From NCBI GenBank assembly GCA_005239465.1, contig SPAW01000009.1:16753-80752 (forward strand): 64,000 bases of DNA, in the 5' to 3' direction. The notes beneath the pieces are model-generated. The model did no database searches. It saw only the letters and a program-made list of their open reading frames with translations, and had not been told where the DNA came from. This stretch comes from Nitrospira sp. GTDB taxonomy: Bacteria > Nitrospirota > Nitrospiria > Nitrospirales > Nitrospiraceae. This document shows positions 17,915-27,031 of this stretch, in pieces (the first letter of the stretch is position 1; every line of letters starts with the position of its first letter). The position numbers and the translations under genes are program-made.

Positions 17915-17952
17915 CACGGGCGACCTCGCTCTGTGGCGGCAGGTCGCCCGTG
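17915..17952. repeat. Perfect 12-bp inverted repeat hairpin
   Basis: CACGGGCGACCT, 14-base loop, AGGTCGCCCGTG. It lies about 220 bases after the permease stop, with no T run. Could be a terminator, a REP-like unit or a structured RNA element. Confidence 0.6.
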
Positions 17953-18179
17953 ACTGGCGCTTAGGACGCCTATGTGATGTTCGTGTTGTCGCGGCCCGTT
18001 AGACCCGCGCGAAGCCAGATTACGCAAGCTTCCAGTCGGGGGAGACATCGTCAATCCCAGGGGCTTGTGTTCCTCGAGTCAGCGTCGAGTTCTCCATTCT
18101 TTTCAGGCTATTATCCAGTTGGTCTGTTGAGCCCTGAGGGCACAGCCAGTGGAGAACCGGCTAACACGACCGACGAGAT

Positions 18180-18201
18180 GCCCGCTCTTGCATCGGCGGG
18201 C
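18180..18201. terminator. GC-rich hairpin downstream of MauE gene
   Basis: GCCCGC, 10-base loop, GCGGGC. Short and strong, without a T run; it may end minus-strand transcription from the MauE-like gene. Confidence 0.3.
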
Positions 18202-18358
18202 CTGACGGACCAGGTGGAGTTATGTCACTCATAACCACCCTCCTCCCTTGGTGAAGTCATTGAGAGACCTGGATAGCAACTGCGTGGTTTGCCCGATCTC
18301 CCGCACTTCAGTAAATCATGGGCCGCAGTTTTCCTCCTACGCCCATTAGAAACACGTG

Positions 18359-18788
18359 TCAATGGGGGGCAGTACCTTTTCTTGCAGACTTCCATAACGC
18401 ATAACACATGCCAACCAAGACCAAGTCTTCCAGCGGCGAATACCATCGCAACGGCTGCGGAAAGAACACGCCATAGCAGCCACAGTTGGCCTAGGTCCAG
18501 GCCCCGGACAAGCGATAGCGTCATCCATACCGCATATCCCGCGCTAAGAAGTAGCGCCGCAAGGGCCCCTGTCCCAAGCCGCCATCCGGAGAGGACCCAG
18601 ACTCCGAGCAACCACTCGAGACCTGTGACCAGGAGTGCAATGGGCCAGAGGAGCGGAACCGGAATCGCTTGATAGGTGACCAGCACATCCACAAAGCCCG
18701 GCAGGTCGAGCGACTTGCCGAGCGCGGAGGCAAGGAGTACCCCGACGACGAACAGGCGGCAAACCCAGGAGAGAATGGACCAGCGCAT
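18359..18788 (-). pseudogene. MauE/DoxX-type redox-associated membrane protein, frameshifted
   Basis: The first frame gives four transmembrane helices (LFVVGVLLASALGK, LLWPIALLVTG and others) up to RGLDLG. At about 18493-18496 one extra C shifts the frame. With it removed, the protein continues NCGCYGVFFPQPLRWYSP, LEDLVLVGMCYALW and stops at 18359, giving about 142 aa, the usual MauE length with its conserved CGCYG cysteines. Known: MauE-like proteins support disulfide or cofactor maturation in the membrane. As written, the gene would lose both cysteines. Confidence 0.8.
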
Positions 18789-18955
18789 GCTACCTCCCTC
18801 ACAAACAACAAGGGGAGAACGGCTTGACTGCCGCTCTCCCCCATCGCAACACTGGATTCAGGGCCAGCCCATCACCTCATACCTTGCGCTTCGCCTTCCA
18901 ATTCCCTCCGTCATCTTCCCATCCGCAGATCGACCATAGTCTGTCAGCAGTGGAG

Positions 18956-19774
18956 CTACACGATCTGTAGCTTGCTGAAATCCACACCGGCCGGTTCAGG
19001 CGGCCGTTTCAACTTCAAATCATTCATCGCCTCGACAATTGTCGAGGCGACCACGAGATTCCGGTACCATTTCCGATTGGCCGGCACGACATACCACGGC
19101 GCATGATCCGTGCTCGTGGCGGCCAACACATCTTCGAAAGCCCGCATGTAGTCCTTCCACAGCTTACGTTCTTCTAAGTCGCCCTCGTTGAACTTCCAGC
19201 GTTTCTCAGGATCGCGTATCCGTTCTTCAAGCCGCTGCTTCTGTTCGTCTTTGGAGATATGGAGGAAGAACTTGAGGATGGTCGTCCCGTTTTCGTACAG
19301 CAGCTCCTCGAACTCTTTGATCTGGTTGAGCCGTTGCTTGGCCACCTTCTCCGACAACCGCCCATGCACGCGCGTGATGAGGACGTCTTCATAATGGGAG
19401 CGATTGAAAATCCCGATGTGCCCTTTGGGCGGAGCTTCATGATGGACCCGCCAAAGAAAATCGTGGGCGAGTTCGCTGTTGGAAGGGGCTTTGAACGAGG
19501 CCACCTTGCATCCCTGCGGATTGACGCCGGACATCACGCTCTTAATCGTCCCGTCTTTGCCGCTTGTATCCATCCCTTGGAGCACCGCGAGCAACGATCG
19601 TTCGCCGTTCGCATAAAGCCTTTCTTGGAGTTCGCCGAGCCGCCCGGTCAAGTCAGCCGTAATCGCCTTGGCTTTCTCTTTTCCTTGGTCGGTCTTCTTG
19701 TAGGCACCGGTATCATCGGGATCCATCTTGTCCAGCTGAACCCTCACACCTGGTGGGATGCGATACTGTTTCAT
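18956..19774 (-). CDS. ppk2: Polyphosphate kinase 2 family protein
   Basis: 272 aa. It transfers phosphate between polyphosphate and nucleotides. Walker A QGMDTSGKDGTI, Walker B region NRSHYEDVL and the lid-region arginines (LEERIRDPEKRWK) are intact. The single-domain length fits short PPK2 enzymes that make ADP/ATP or GTP from polyphosphate; the subclass cannot be fixed by eye. Monocistronic, near an HDOD-GAF signalling gene. Confidence 0.92.
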   Translation of the reverse strand: MKQYRIPPGVRVQLDKMDPDDTGAYKKTDQGKEKAKAITADLTGRLGELQERLYANGERSLLAVLQGMDTSGKDGTIKSVMSGVNPQGCKVASFKAPSNSELAHDFLWRVHHEAPPKGHIGIFNRSHYEDVLITRVHGRLSEKVAKQRLNQIKEFEELLYENGTTILKFFLHISKDEQKQRLEERIRDPEKRWKFNEGDLEERKLWKDYMRAFEDVLAATSTDHAPWYVVPANRKWYRNLVVASTIVEAMNDLKLKRPPEPAGVDFSKLQIV

Positions 19775-20088
19775 GGTCTCGCCCTCCTCCTGAGCTGGAT
19801 CGCTTGCGGTTTCCCGCAGGGTGGGTGGAATCTCTACGTCATTTCGCTAGGCCTTGCAAGCGGACCTGGTTCGCGTTAAGCGAAAAGGAACTGGACCACT
19901 GGAATCCGACTTTCATTGCGGATGCATCTCAGTCAGTCGGTGCCATCATGGGCAAGGCAGGGGAAGGGTCCAAGCCGACCCTGTATTGCTATCGGTACAC
20001 GTTGACCTTCAACGAGGAGAAAGTGCTGAAAAGCCGGAAACGGGACGAATGCGTGCCTGGAACCCGTGAGACCCTAACCGCGAAATAG
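19753..20088 (+). CDS. Possible gene or C-terminal fragment, unknown family
   Basis: The last 70 residues read like protein (SEKELDHWNPTF, IADASQSVGAIMG, LYCYRYTLTFNEEKVL), while the first 40 overlap the ppk2 start antisense and look spurious. There is no good start or ribosome-binding site. Probably the 3' part of a decayed gene, or a short ORF using an alternative start. Confidence 0.3.
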   Translation: MGCDTVSWSRPPPELDRLRFPAGWVESLRHFARPCKRTWFALSEKELDHWNPTFIADASQSVGAIMGKAGEGSKPTLYCYRYTLTFNEEKVLKSRKRDECVPGTRETLTAK

Positions 20089-20097
20089 AGCGATCAG

Positions 20098-21268
20098 TTA
20101 CATAACGCCGGCCAGGTGATTCATACCTAAGGTCGTTTGGGTGAAGAAGAGCAGGAAGGATTGGTAATCCCGCGGAAGTACCGGTCGGTTGCGCGTTCCT
20201 CGATCGCAGTAGATCAACCCGATCGGTCTGGTGCCGACTCGCAACGACGCCAGAATGCCCGAGGCTGGATTCCAGGTGTCGACAAATTCCAGCTTCATCG
20301 TTCCGGCTGTCTGATTCGTAAAATCCGGCACGAGGAGTGGATCGAGCCGTTTGAGGACGTTCAGAAAAAACTGGTGTTCGCGACCGAGTGAGCCCGAGAG
20401 GGCCCGGAGATGGGGGGCCAGAGGAGTGGCGCCAAGCACGAGTCGGCCGACCAGCAGATCGCTGTCGCTTGGATTCAGCAAGGCCAATCCCACCCGATCG
20501 AAGCCGGCGTCCTGGTGCAGCGATTGCACGAAGGTTCCCAGCAGGCTGTTGAGATCCTTCGCCTCTCGCAAAGAGTCTTGAAAGGCCTGCAGCGTTTCGA
20601 GTGGTCTCGCCTGAATGGGAGCGGGGGCCTGTTCGTCGCGCGGTGGTGCAAATGGTATTTTGAAGGGAAGTGGGTTCTGTTCGATACGCGACGGCTCGGC
20701 CGGAGCCTTTGAGGAAATGGGGTCCTGGACGTTTTGCTCAGAGGGGGGAAGTGTGGCATGATCGGCCGAGTCCATCGCAAGTCCCATCGAGCGGGTCAGT
20801 TGGCGGCCTCGGTCCATGGCACGAATCATCAAGTCCGCAAAACGGCTTGAGGGGAGCCCACTTCCAACGAGGAGCGTCCGTTGATCACGGTCCTGAGCAC
20901 TGCTGGCGTTCCGGCCAGTGCTGTAACTGTTCGACGAGATGGGCTGCGGCGACGAGCGACCGCACCGTATCGAGCCCTAACCAGCTGACGGCATGCGGAA
21001 CCGAGGCAATCGTCTGTTGAGGGCTGTACGCGATGCCGTTGGCAACTTGCAGCACTTTGCACGTGAGTCCGTGGTCGCGGCTGATGATTTGCGCGAGGCT
21101 GTCGGCGCTTGAGTTTGGACCCATAAGATTCATAATCTGCTGACATGTTGACTGCAGGATCGGCAAGCAGCGGTTGGTGTGATCGAACAACGGCTGCAGT
21201 TTCTGGTGGAGGCGGGAGCGGATGGAATCGACCAACGCCGATTCCACGGCTGAGAGCAACGAAGACAT
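20098..21268 (-). pseudogene. HDOD-GAF signalling protein, frameshifted
   Basis: The N-terminal 125 residues are the first half of an HDOD domain (LAQIISRDHGLTCKVLQVANG, SVPHAVSWLGLDTVRSLV). Near 20897-20905 one extra base shifts the frame. Continuing in the neighbouring frame gives DRDQRTLLVGSGLPSSRF, a linker, and a C-terminal GAF-like domain (LLGTFVQSLHQDAGFDRVGLALL...). The total length is 3n+1, consistent with a single insertion. Known: HDOD proteins act in signalling with GAF or GGDEF partners. As written, the gene is broken. Confidence 0.75.
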
Positions 21269-21386
21269 ATGAACTCCTGTGGTCGATAACCGCTAGCTAT
21301 ATCGGTTACGATCCCGCGAAGCTTAAGAGCAGTATGTGGGAGAAGACGGCGATTCGAGACTAATTCACAGCGTGAGAGAGGATGTC

Positions 21387-22214
21387 ATGCAGATTGGCTG
21401 GATGAGTATCGACAGTTCGGTGGTCCTGGACGGGCTCAAGTCTCTCATCATCCTGGCTGCCCTCCTGATTACGCGGACGCTAGTGGTGCGATGGATTTCT
21501 CGCAACCAAGCGTTGTCGATGGAATCGAAGCGGCGATGGGTCGTCACGACCAGAAACTCGATCGCGTTCGCGTTTCTCATCGGACTCGTGATCATCTGGG
21601 CGCACGAACTGCAAGCCTTTGCCGTCTCGATTATCGCGTTGGCGGCGGCGTTGGTGTTGGCGACGAAAGAACTCATTCTCTGCTGGAGTGGGGCTGCGCT
21701 GCGGGTGGTCGGAAAAGTCTATGCCGTCGGTGATCGGATTCAAATTGCCGGCCACCGCGGAGTGGTGCTGGATCACGATGTCTTTGCGACGAAACTGTTG
21801 GAGATCGGCCCCGGTCAATCCGCTCACTTGTATACTGGTCGTGTGACCGTCTTCCCGAACAGTCTGCTGTTTACGAGTCCATTGATCAAAGAGAATCCTG
21901 GGCAAGCGTACGGTTTGTATACGCTGGTGATTCCGATCAAGGCCGAGGAGGATTGGCAGCGGTCTGAACGGACACTGTTAGAAATTGCCAAGGCCGAATG
22001 CGCACCATTCATGGAAGAAGCGGCGCGCCAAATGAAATTACTGGAGCAAACGAATCTCCTCGAAGCGCCTTCGCCGGAACCGCGCATCACGATTCAACTG
22101 CCGGAACCTGGTAAGATGCATCTCGTGCTCCGGTTTCCTGCGCCGGATCGCGGACGATCTCGCATCGAACAGGCAATCCTGCGTCGCTATCTCATCGAGA
22201 TGACGATCGCGTAA
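21387..22214 (+). CDS. MscS-family mechanosensitive channel
   Basis: About 275 aa from the ATG at 21387 (GAGAGAGG upstream). Three N-terminal transmembrane helices lead into a beta domain with GKVYAVGDRIQIAGHRGVV and a TVFPNS motif that fits MscS. The C-terminal part is a mixed alpha/beta cytoplasmic cage with unusual PEPRITIQLPEPG. Likely an osmotic safety valve or ion channel; gating is unknown. Opposite strand to the HDOD gene. Confidence 0.85.
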   Translation: MQIGWMSIDSSVVLDGLKSLIILAALLITRTLVVRWISRNQALSMESKRRWVVTTRNSIAFAFLIGLVIIWAHELQAFAVSIIALAAALVLATKELILCWSGAALRVVGKVYAVGDRIQIAGHRGVVLDHDVFATKLLEIGPGQSAHLYTGRVTVFPNSLLFTSPLIKENPGQAYGLYTLVIPIKAEEDWQRSERTLLEIAKAECAPFMEEAARQMKLLEQTNLLEAPSPEPRITIQLPEPGKMHLVLRFPAPDRGRSRIEQAILRRYLIEMTIA

Positions 22215-22252
22215 CGCTCATCCCGCATCTTCATACCACCACAAACGAAGAA

Positions 22253-22285
22253 GGGCTACCCACGACTCACGGCCGCGGGCAGCCC
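22253..22285. terminator. Hairpin between MscS and peroxidase genes
   Basis: GGGCTaCCC...GGGcAGCCC, an imperfect GC stem between two convergent genes; it may terminate both. Confidence 0.5.
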
Positions 22286-22317
22286 CATCTACTTATGTCC
22301 TACGTTTCGCGCCCGAG

Positions 22318-23424
22318 TTACTTCGGAAACGCTTTCGGCGCCATCACGTGTTGCCACCCTTCGCCGTTGAGTGTGTGGAGAAATTCCACCAGATCGTGCT
22401 TTTCCTGCTCCGTCAGCTCGAGCGGAATAATGAGATTGTCTTGGTGAGGATTCTTGACACCACCCTTGTTGTAGAAATTCACGACTTCTTCAAGAGTTTT
22501 GAAGCGCCCGTCATGCATATAAGGTGCGCTTCGGGCGATCTCCCGTAAGGTCGGGGTTTTGAATGCGACGATTTCCTCGGCATTGCCGGTCACCATGTAG
22601 CGACCAAGATCGACTTTGTTGTCATCCCAGCCGATGCCAAGGTTGTGAAATTTCTCGTCGGTGAAGTTGAACCCGGAATGGCACTTCGTGCACCGTGCTT
22701 TCTCCCGAAACAGGATGAGGCCGTGTTGAGCCGCTGCTGAGATGGCTCCCTCTTCCTGTCCCTGATCAAACCGGTCTGCCGGGCTGTTGCCGGAGAGGAC
22801 GGTGCGCTGGAAACTGGCGATGGCCTTGCCCACGTTGCCAATCGTGATGTCTTCGCCAAAGACTTGCATGAAGAGTTTCCGGTAGCCGGCGATCTTCTTC
22901 ATCTTCGCCATCATCACATCGTAGTTGGCAAAGCCGTGCTCGATCGGATTCGTAAACGGACCGATCGATTGGTCTTCCAACGTTGCGGCCCGGCCGTCCC
23001 AAAATTGAGCACTACTGAACACCCGGTTGAAGGACACCGGGGCGCTGCGACCGCCCTTCTGGCCTCGGATGCCTGTGGAGACGGGCTTGCCGTCTGTAAA
23101 CGCGAATTTCGCCAGGTGGCAATTCGCGCACGCGATGGTGTTGTCCTGCGACAGTCGCTTGTCGAAGAACAGCAACCGGCCTAACTCGACCTTCTCATTC
23201 GTCAAAGGATTATCGGCAGGAATGACCACGGCAGTCTCTTCGAGGCCGAAAGGAATCTTGAGCTTGTACTCCCCTTGTGCGGTCTGCGCAGTCTGGGTCG
23301 GCTTTTCGCCACCTACTGCCTTTTCCCCTTGTGCTTCGCCGAAAGGGAATCCCATCAGCAGCCCGAACACCATGAACGTACACACAGATATCGAAATCAT
23401 CAGCTTCCGCCTCTTCATTTTCAT
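22318..23424 (-). CDS. Di-haem cytochrome c peroxidase (MauG/CcpA family)
   Basis: 368 aa with an N-terminal signal peptide (ISVCTFMVFGLLMGF). Two haem-binding motifs are present: CANCH at about residue 99 and CTKCH about 150 residues later. The calcium and electron-transfer region FWDGRAATLEDQ and TPTLREIARSAPYMHDGR are typical. It reduces H2O2 in the periplasm with electrons from cytochrome c. Last gene of the minus-strand peroxide-defence block, 62 bases after dps. Confidence 0.93.
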   Translation of the reverse strand: MKMKRRKLMISISVCTFMVFGLLMGFPFGEAQGEKAVGGEKPTQTAQTAQGEYKLKIPFGLEETAVVIPADNPLTNEKVELGRLLFFDKRLSQDNTIACANCHLAKFAFTDGKPVSTGIRGQKGGRSAPVSFNRVFSSAQFWDGRAATLEDQSIGPFTNPIEHGFANYDVMMAKMKKIAGYRKLFMQVFGEDITIGNVGKAIASFQRTVLSGNSPADRFDQGQEEGAISAAAQHGLILFREKARCTKCHSGFNFTDEKFHNLGIGWDDNKVDLGRYMVTGNAEEIVAFKTPTLREIARSAPYMHDGRFKTLEEVVNFYNKGGVKNPHQDNLIIPLELTEQEKHDLVEFLHTLNGEGWQHVMAPKAFPK

Positions 23425-23486
23425 CTCCTCCCGTCATGCAGTGACAGAAATGTCATTGCGCTTTAGGTAAATCTCTGAATCAACGA

Positions 23487-23972
23487 CTATATCGACGATC
23501 CTTCCAAGTTCGCCCGCAATATCCAGCCCATCTTCTCATGTTGTTCGAGAACGCCGGTGAGGAAATCGCTGGTACCCACGTCATGATACTTCTCCGCCGT
23601 CATCTGCACGTCCTCACGAAGTTGACGAATGATTGTTTCATGATCACCCAGGAGATCGACAATCATCTCTCGACTAGCCGGATTAGGGGGAGGATGCTTC
23701 TTCACCCTCGCATGTTGGGTAAACTCCTGGAGCGTCCCGATCGCGTGCCCACTGACAGCGCGAGCCCGTTCGGCCACTTCGTCTACGATATCATCGAGTT
23801 CTTCGTACTGGGACTCAAAGAACTTGTGGAGATCGCTGAAATGGAGTCCCACCACATTCCAGTGATTATTCCGCGTCTTCGTGTAGAGCACGTACTCATC
23901 AGCGAGCAGGGCCGTGAGCGCCTTCACCACTCCATCGCGGTCCTTGTCAGTCATCCCAATGTTCGGTTTCAT
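23487..23972 (-). CDS. dps: Dps family ferritin-like DNA-protection protein (copy 1)
   Basis: 161 aa from the ATG at 23972 (GAGAGAG upstream; a longer frame is not supported). Dps ferroxidase residues are visible: NNHWNVVGLHFSDLHKFFE and EELDDIVDEVAERARA. Known: dodecamers oxidise Fe(II) with H2O2 and protect DNA. It lies between katA and ccp. It differs markedly from the second Dps (25623-26135), so the two are not recent duplicates. Confidence 0.92.
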   Translation of the reverse strand: MKPNIGMTDKDRDGVVKALTALLADEYVLYTKTRNNHWNVVGLHFSDLHKFFESQYEELDDIVDEVAERARAVSGHAIGTLQEFTQHARVKKHPPPNPASREMIVDLLGDHETIIRQLREDVQMTAEKYHDVGTSDFLTGVLEQHEKMGWILRANLEGSSI

Positions 23973-24069
23973 AGTCTCTCTCTTTTCATAGGCGGGCGCT
24001 GAGCGCCCGCCATCGTCTCGGGTCAGTGGCGGCACGATAGCGCCGTCCGCTGCAACATTACCTGTCTTG

Positions 24070-25533
24070 CTATGTCGATGCAGGAACATCACTCAACGGA
24101 ATCTTTAACACATCGGCTACACCCTTGCCATAGGCCGGATCGGCTTTGAGACAGTTGCCGATGTGGCGGATCTGGATCTCGCGAGGGGCACCACCGATCG
24201 AGCGTGCCGTGTTTTCAAACAACACTTTCTGCTGTGCCGGAGTCATCAGGCGGAATAGTGCTCCAGGCTGAGAGTAGTAATCCGTGTCTTCGCGGTGGTT
24301 CCAGTGCTCAGCCGCACCCTCTAGATTCAGCGGCGGCTCAGCAACATTCGGCTGCTCCTGCCACTCGCCAGAGCTATTTGGCTCGTAACCCAGCGTGCTT
24401 CCGTGGTTGCCGTCAACCCGCATGGCACCGTCGCGGTGGTAGCTATGTACCGGGCAGCGTGGGGCATTCACCGGAATCAAGTGGTGATTGACGCCGAGCC
24501 TGTAGCGCTGCGCGTCACCGTAGGCAAACAGGCGGCCCTGCAGCATCTTGTCGGGCGAGAAGCCGATACCCGGTACTACGTTGGCAGGATTGAACGCCGA
24601 CTGCTCGACCTCAGCAAAGAAGTTCTCGGGATTGCGATTCAGTTCCATGACGCCAACTTCGATCAGCGGATAGTCCTTGTGCGGCCATATCTTGGTCAGG
24701 TCGAACGGGTGATAGGGGACCTTGGCGTCGTCGGCCTCCGGCATGATCTGAACCTTGAGAGTCCACTTTGGGAAATCACCCCTTTCGATGCTTTCGTAGA
24801 GGTCACGCTGGTGGCTTTCGCGATCCTTACCGATGATCGCTTCGGCTTCCGCATCAGTCAGGTTGCAGATGCCCTGCTGCGACTTGAAGTGGAACTTGAC
24901 CCAGTAGCGTTCGTTCTTCGCGTTGATGAAGCTGAAGGTGTGGCTGCCGAAGCCATGCATGTGACGATAGGTGGCCGGAATGCCGCGATCACTCATGACG
25001 ATGGTGATCTGGTGAAGTGCCTCGGGCAGCGATGTCCAAAAGTCCCAGTTATTTTTCGCGCTGCGCAGGTTGGTGCGTGGGTCGCGTTTGACGGCGTGGT
25101 TCAGGTCGGGGAATTTCAGCGGATCGCGCAGGAAGAAGACTGGCGTGTTGTTGCCAACCATATCCCAATTACCTTCCTCAGTATAGAACTTCACGGCGAA
25201 GCCTCGGATGTCCCGCTCGGCATCGGCGGCACCTCGCTCGCCGGCCACGGTGGTGAAACGAGCAAACAGCTCGGTCCTCTTGCCCACCTTGGAAAAGATC
25301 TTCGCCCGCGTGTAGCGGGTGAGGTCGTGGGTGACCGTGAACATGCCGTAGGCGCCGGAACCCTTGGCGTGCATGCGCCATTCAGGGATGACCTCGCGGT
25401 CAAAGTGTGCGAGTTTTTCCAGAAACCAAACATCCTGTAACAGTTGCGGGCCGCGTGGCCCTGCTGTCATCACGTTCTGGTTGTGGGCGACCGGGCAGCC
25501 TGCGTTGGTGGTAAGTTTCCTTTTGTCACTCAT
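24070..25533 (-). CDS. katA: Monofunctional haem catalase
   Basis: 487 aa, small-subunit clade length. Motifs: HAKGSGAYG (active His), [13 protein letters not shown] (Asn), and the proximal haem-ligand region [19 protein letters not shown]. It decomposes H2O2 in the cytoplasm. Dps genes lie on both sides. A long open frame on the opposite strand (24403-25440) is a codon-bias shadow. Expected OxyR control from the nearby regulator. Confidence 0.95.
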   Translation of the reverse strand: MSDKRKLTTNAGCPVAHNQNVMTAGPRGPQLLQDVWFLEKLAHFDREVIPEWRMHAKGSGAYGMFTVTHDLTRYTRAKIFSKVGKRTELFARFTTVAGERGAADAERDIRGFAVKFYTEEGNWDMVGNNTPVFFLRDPLKFPDLNHAVKRDPRTNLRSAKNNWDFWTSLPEALHQITIVMSDRGIPATYRHMHGFGSHTFSFINAKNERYWVKFHFKSQQGICNLTDAEAEAIIGKDRESHQRDLYESIERGDFPKWTLKVQIMPEADDAKVPYHPFDLTKIWPHKDYPLIEVGVMELNRNPENFFAEVEQSAFNPANVVPGIGFSPDKMLQGRLFAYGDAQRYRLGVNHHLIPVNAPRCPVHSYHRDGAMRVDGNHGSTLGYEPNSSGEWQEQPNVAEPPLNLEGAAEHWNHREDTDYYSQPGALFRLMTPAQQKVLFENTARSIGGAPREIQIRHIGNCLKADPAYGKGVADVLKIPLSDVPAST

Positions 25534-25622
25534 GGCCTACTCCTTTCTTGATGAGACAAGGCCCGAAGTTCTTTTAACGAAACGACAGTCCTAGTACGGT
25601 ACCGCTTGGTTAGCCGACCCCA

Positions 25623-26135
25623 CTACTCGAGAAGGCTCCGGAGCATCCACGCAGTCTTTTCGTGAACCTGCATGCGCTGGGTCAGGAGATCGATGGTCAC
25701 CTGATCGGAGGCTCTCTCGGCAGTGACAAACACGCTCCTCGCAGTCCGAACCAACGCTTCCTGTCCTTCGACGAGCTGACGAATCATGTCTTCCGCCCGG
25801 GGCACGGCTGTTTCCTCCGCCACGGAGGACAGCTTGGAGAATTGGGCATAGCTTCCTGGAGCCGGATGCCCCAGCGCCCGAATTCGCTCCGCAACCAGGT
25901 CGACCGCAAGCGCCAGTTCGTTGTACTGCTGTTCGAACATGAGGTGGAGCGTTTGGAACATGGGGCCCGTGACGTTCCAATGGAAGTTGTGGGTCTTGAG
26001 ATAGAGCGTATAGGTATCGGCCAACACCCTCGATAAGCCTTCTGCGATGGCTTTTCGCTGTGCCGGCTGAATACCGATCTCAATCTGCGGGCCTTTGTTT
26101 GATACGGCCCTTGTGGAATGCATGCGTTTCTCCAT
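25623..26135 (-). CDS. Dps family ferritin-like DNA-protection protein (copy 2)
   Basis: 170 aa from the ATG at 26135, preceded by GGAGGGAGATC, an excellent ribosome-binding site. Motifs: [18 protein letters not shown] and [15 protein letters not shown] (ferroxidase centre), [15 protein letters not shown]. It resembles the classic E. coli-type Dps more than copy 1. 89 bases upstream of katA on the same strand, likely one transcript. Confidence 0.92.
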   Translation of the reverse strand: MEKRMHSTRAVSNKGPQIEIGIQPAQRKAIAEGLSRVLADTYTLYLKTHNFHWNVTGPMFQTLHLMFEQQYNELALAVDLVAERIRALGHPAPGSYAQFSKLSSVAEETAVPRAEDMIRQLVEGQEALVRTARSVFVTAERASDQVTIDLLTQRMQVHEKTAWMLRSLLE

Positions 26136-26194
26136 GATCTCCCTCCATATGACTGCCCTCGTTGTGCTGTTGTCGAACTGTCTATTATCTAATG

Positions 26195-26392
26195 TCATAA
26201 GTCGTGCTTTCGACTCAATTGACAGGCAATAACAAAATCACGGTCATAGGGATATGCTTCTGCCATCTCAAAGCCGATGCGATTGCGTTCACTCTGGCAT
26301 TCCCGAGAGGTGGCATACGTCTGCAGCACCGTGATATTGTTGAGTCCCGGCACACCATTCACATTCAGTAGAACCATGATTAAGAACCACAT
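26195..26392 (-). CDS. Small unidentified protein
   Basis: 65 aa from the ATG at 26392 (AAAGGAGTCAC). The first 15 residues are hydrophobic ([13 protein letters not shown]). The rest is polar with two Cys ([19 protein letters not shown]). Family not recognised; possibly a small exported or membrane-anchored protein. It sits 59 bases before the second dps gene in the peroxide block. Confidence 0.6.
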   Translation of the reverse strand: MWFLIMVLLNVNGVPGLNNITVLQTYATSRECQSERNRIGFEMAEAYPYDRDFVIACQLSRKHDL

Positions 26393-26586
26393 GTGACTCC
26401 TTTCAGCCGCTCCAGCAGACATTGGGCCTGACCTCGTGTCCATCCTTCCTACGTCCGCTCAACCATGACGTGCCATTCATGCTCGGCCTCCTTCGGTACC
26501 ACCGTGAGGTCTGTCATTCGGCCCGCCCGAGGGCGAACTGAGGAGGGCCATGGTGTTGCCCTCCTCAGTCAGACTCTCCCGACGCA

Positions 26587-26883
26587 TCAGTGGCTCATCG
26601 GCTTGGTGTAGGCATACTGAGATCCTCGGTCCTGTATGCTATCGATGACGTCCACTCTCATCGACTTGGGGTAGGCATACAGAGCTCCTCCGGACCCTAT
26701 GCGATCGATGACGTCCACTCTCATCGACTTGATCGTCGCGCTGTCCAGCTGCGCCACCGTCTCGTCGAGCCGATTGATCACGTCCACTCTCTGCGCAGCA
26801 GCGAAGCTGTCGGACGCGTTCACGACTGCGGTTGCAGCCATCATCGACAAGAATCCAACTGTCAACATGCTCTTCACTCTCAT
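26587..26883 (-). CDS. Secreted protein with RVDVID tandem repeats
   Basis: 98 aa. A signal peptide (about 1-30, cleavage near SFAAA) precedes three imperfect repeats beginning QRVDVINR, MRVDVIDR and MRVDVIDS; the last two are followed by spaced YAYPKS and YAYTKP. The repeat unit is about 22 residues. I recognise no family. It faces oxyR across 148 bases, with a good -35/-10 pair for oxyR in between, and may be part of the peroxide response (inference). Confidence 0.65.
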   Translation of the reverse strand: MRVKSMLTVGFLSMMAATAVVNASDSFAAAQRVDVINRLDETVAQLDSATIKSMRVDVIDRIGSGGALYAYPKSMRVDVIDSIQDRGSQYAYTKPMSH

Positions 26884-26958
26884 GACATCCTCCTTCTGGT
26901 TGTAAAGTGAACCGCGCTGCGGATCATCCCGCGCGCTTGCAAGGAAGATAACCGGCCC

Positions 26959-26987
26959 TTGACAATAAGTCTAATTGATAATACATT
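26959..26987 (+). promoter_or_regulatory. Candidate sigma-70 promoter of oxyR
   Basis: TTGACA at 26959-26964, 17-base spacer, TACATT at 26982-26987, about 45 bases before the oxyR ATG. The spacer is AT-rich (ATAAGTCTAATTGATAA) and could bind OxyR itself. Confidence 0.45.
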
Positions 26988-27031
26988 GTCTCTCGATAAA
27001 TAACGCTTATCCATCAAACACAGAGAACCGG

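Larger units (their letters stand above)
17693..18358. other. Intergenic stretch with hairpins, no supported gene
   Basis: About 665 bases. Short open frames on both strands have no ribosome-binding site or family resemblance. The region contains two strong inverted repeats (listed separately). Confidence 0.5.

Noticed and set aside
24403-25440. 345-codon open frame antisense to katA
   Set aside because: It mirrors catalase codon bias, has no ribosome-binding site or domain, and the catalase frame is certain.
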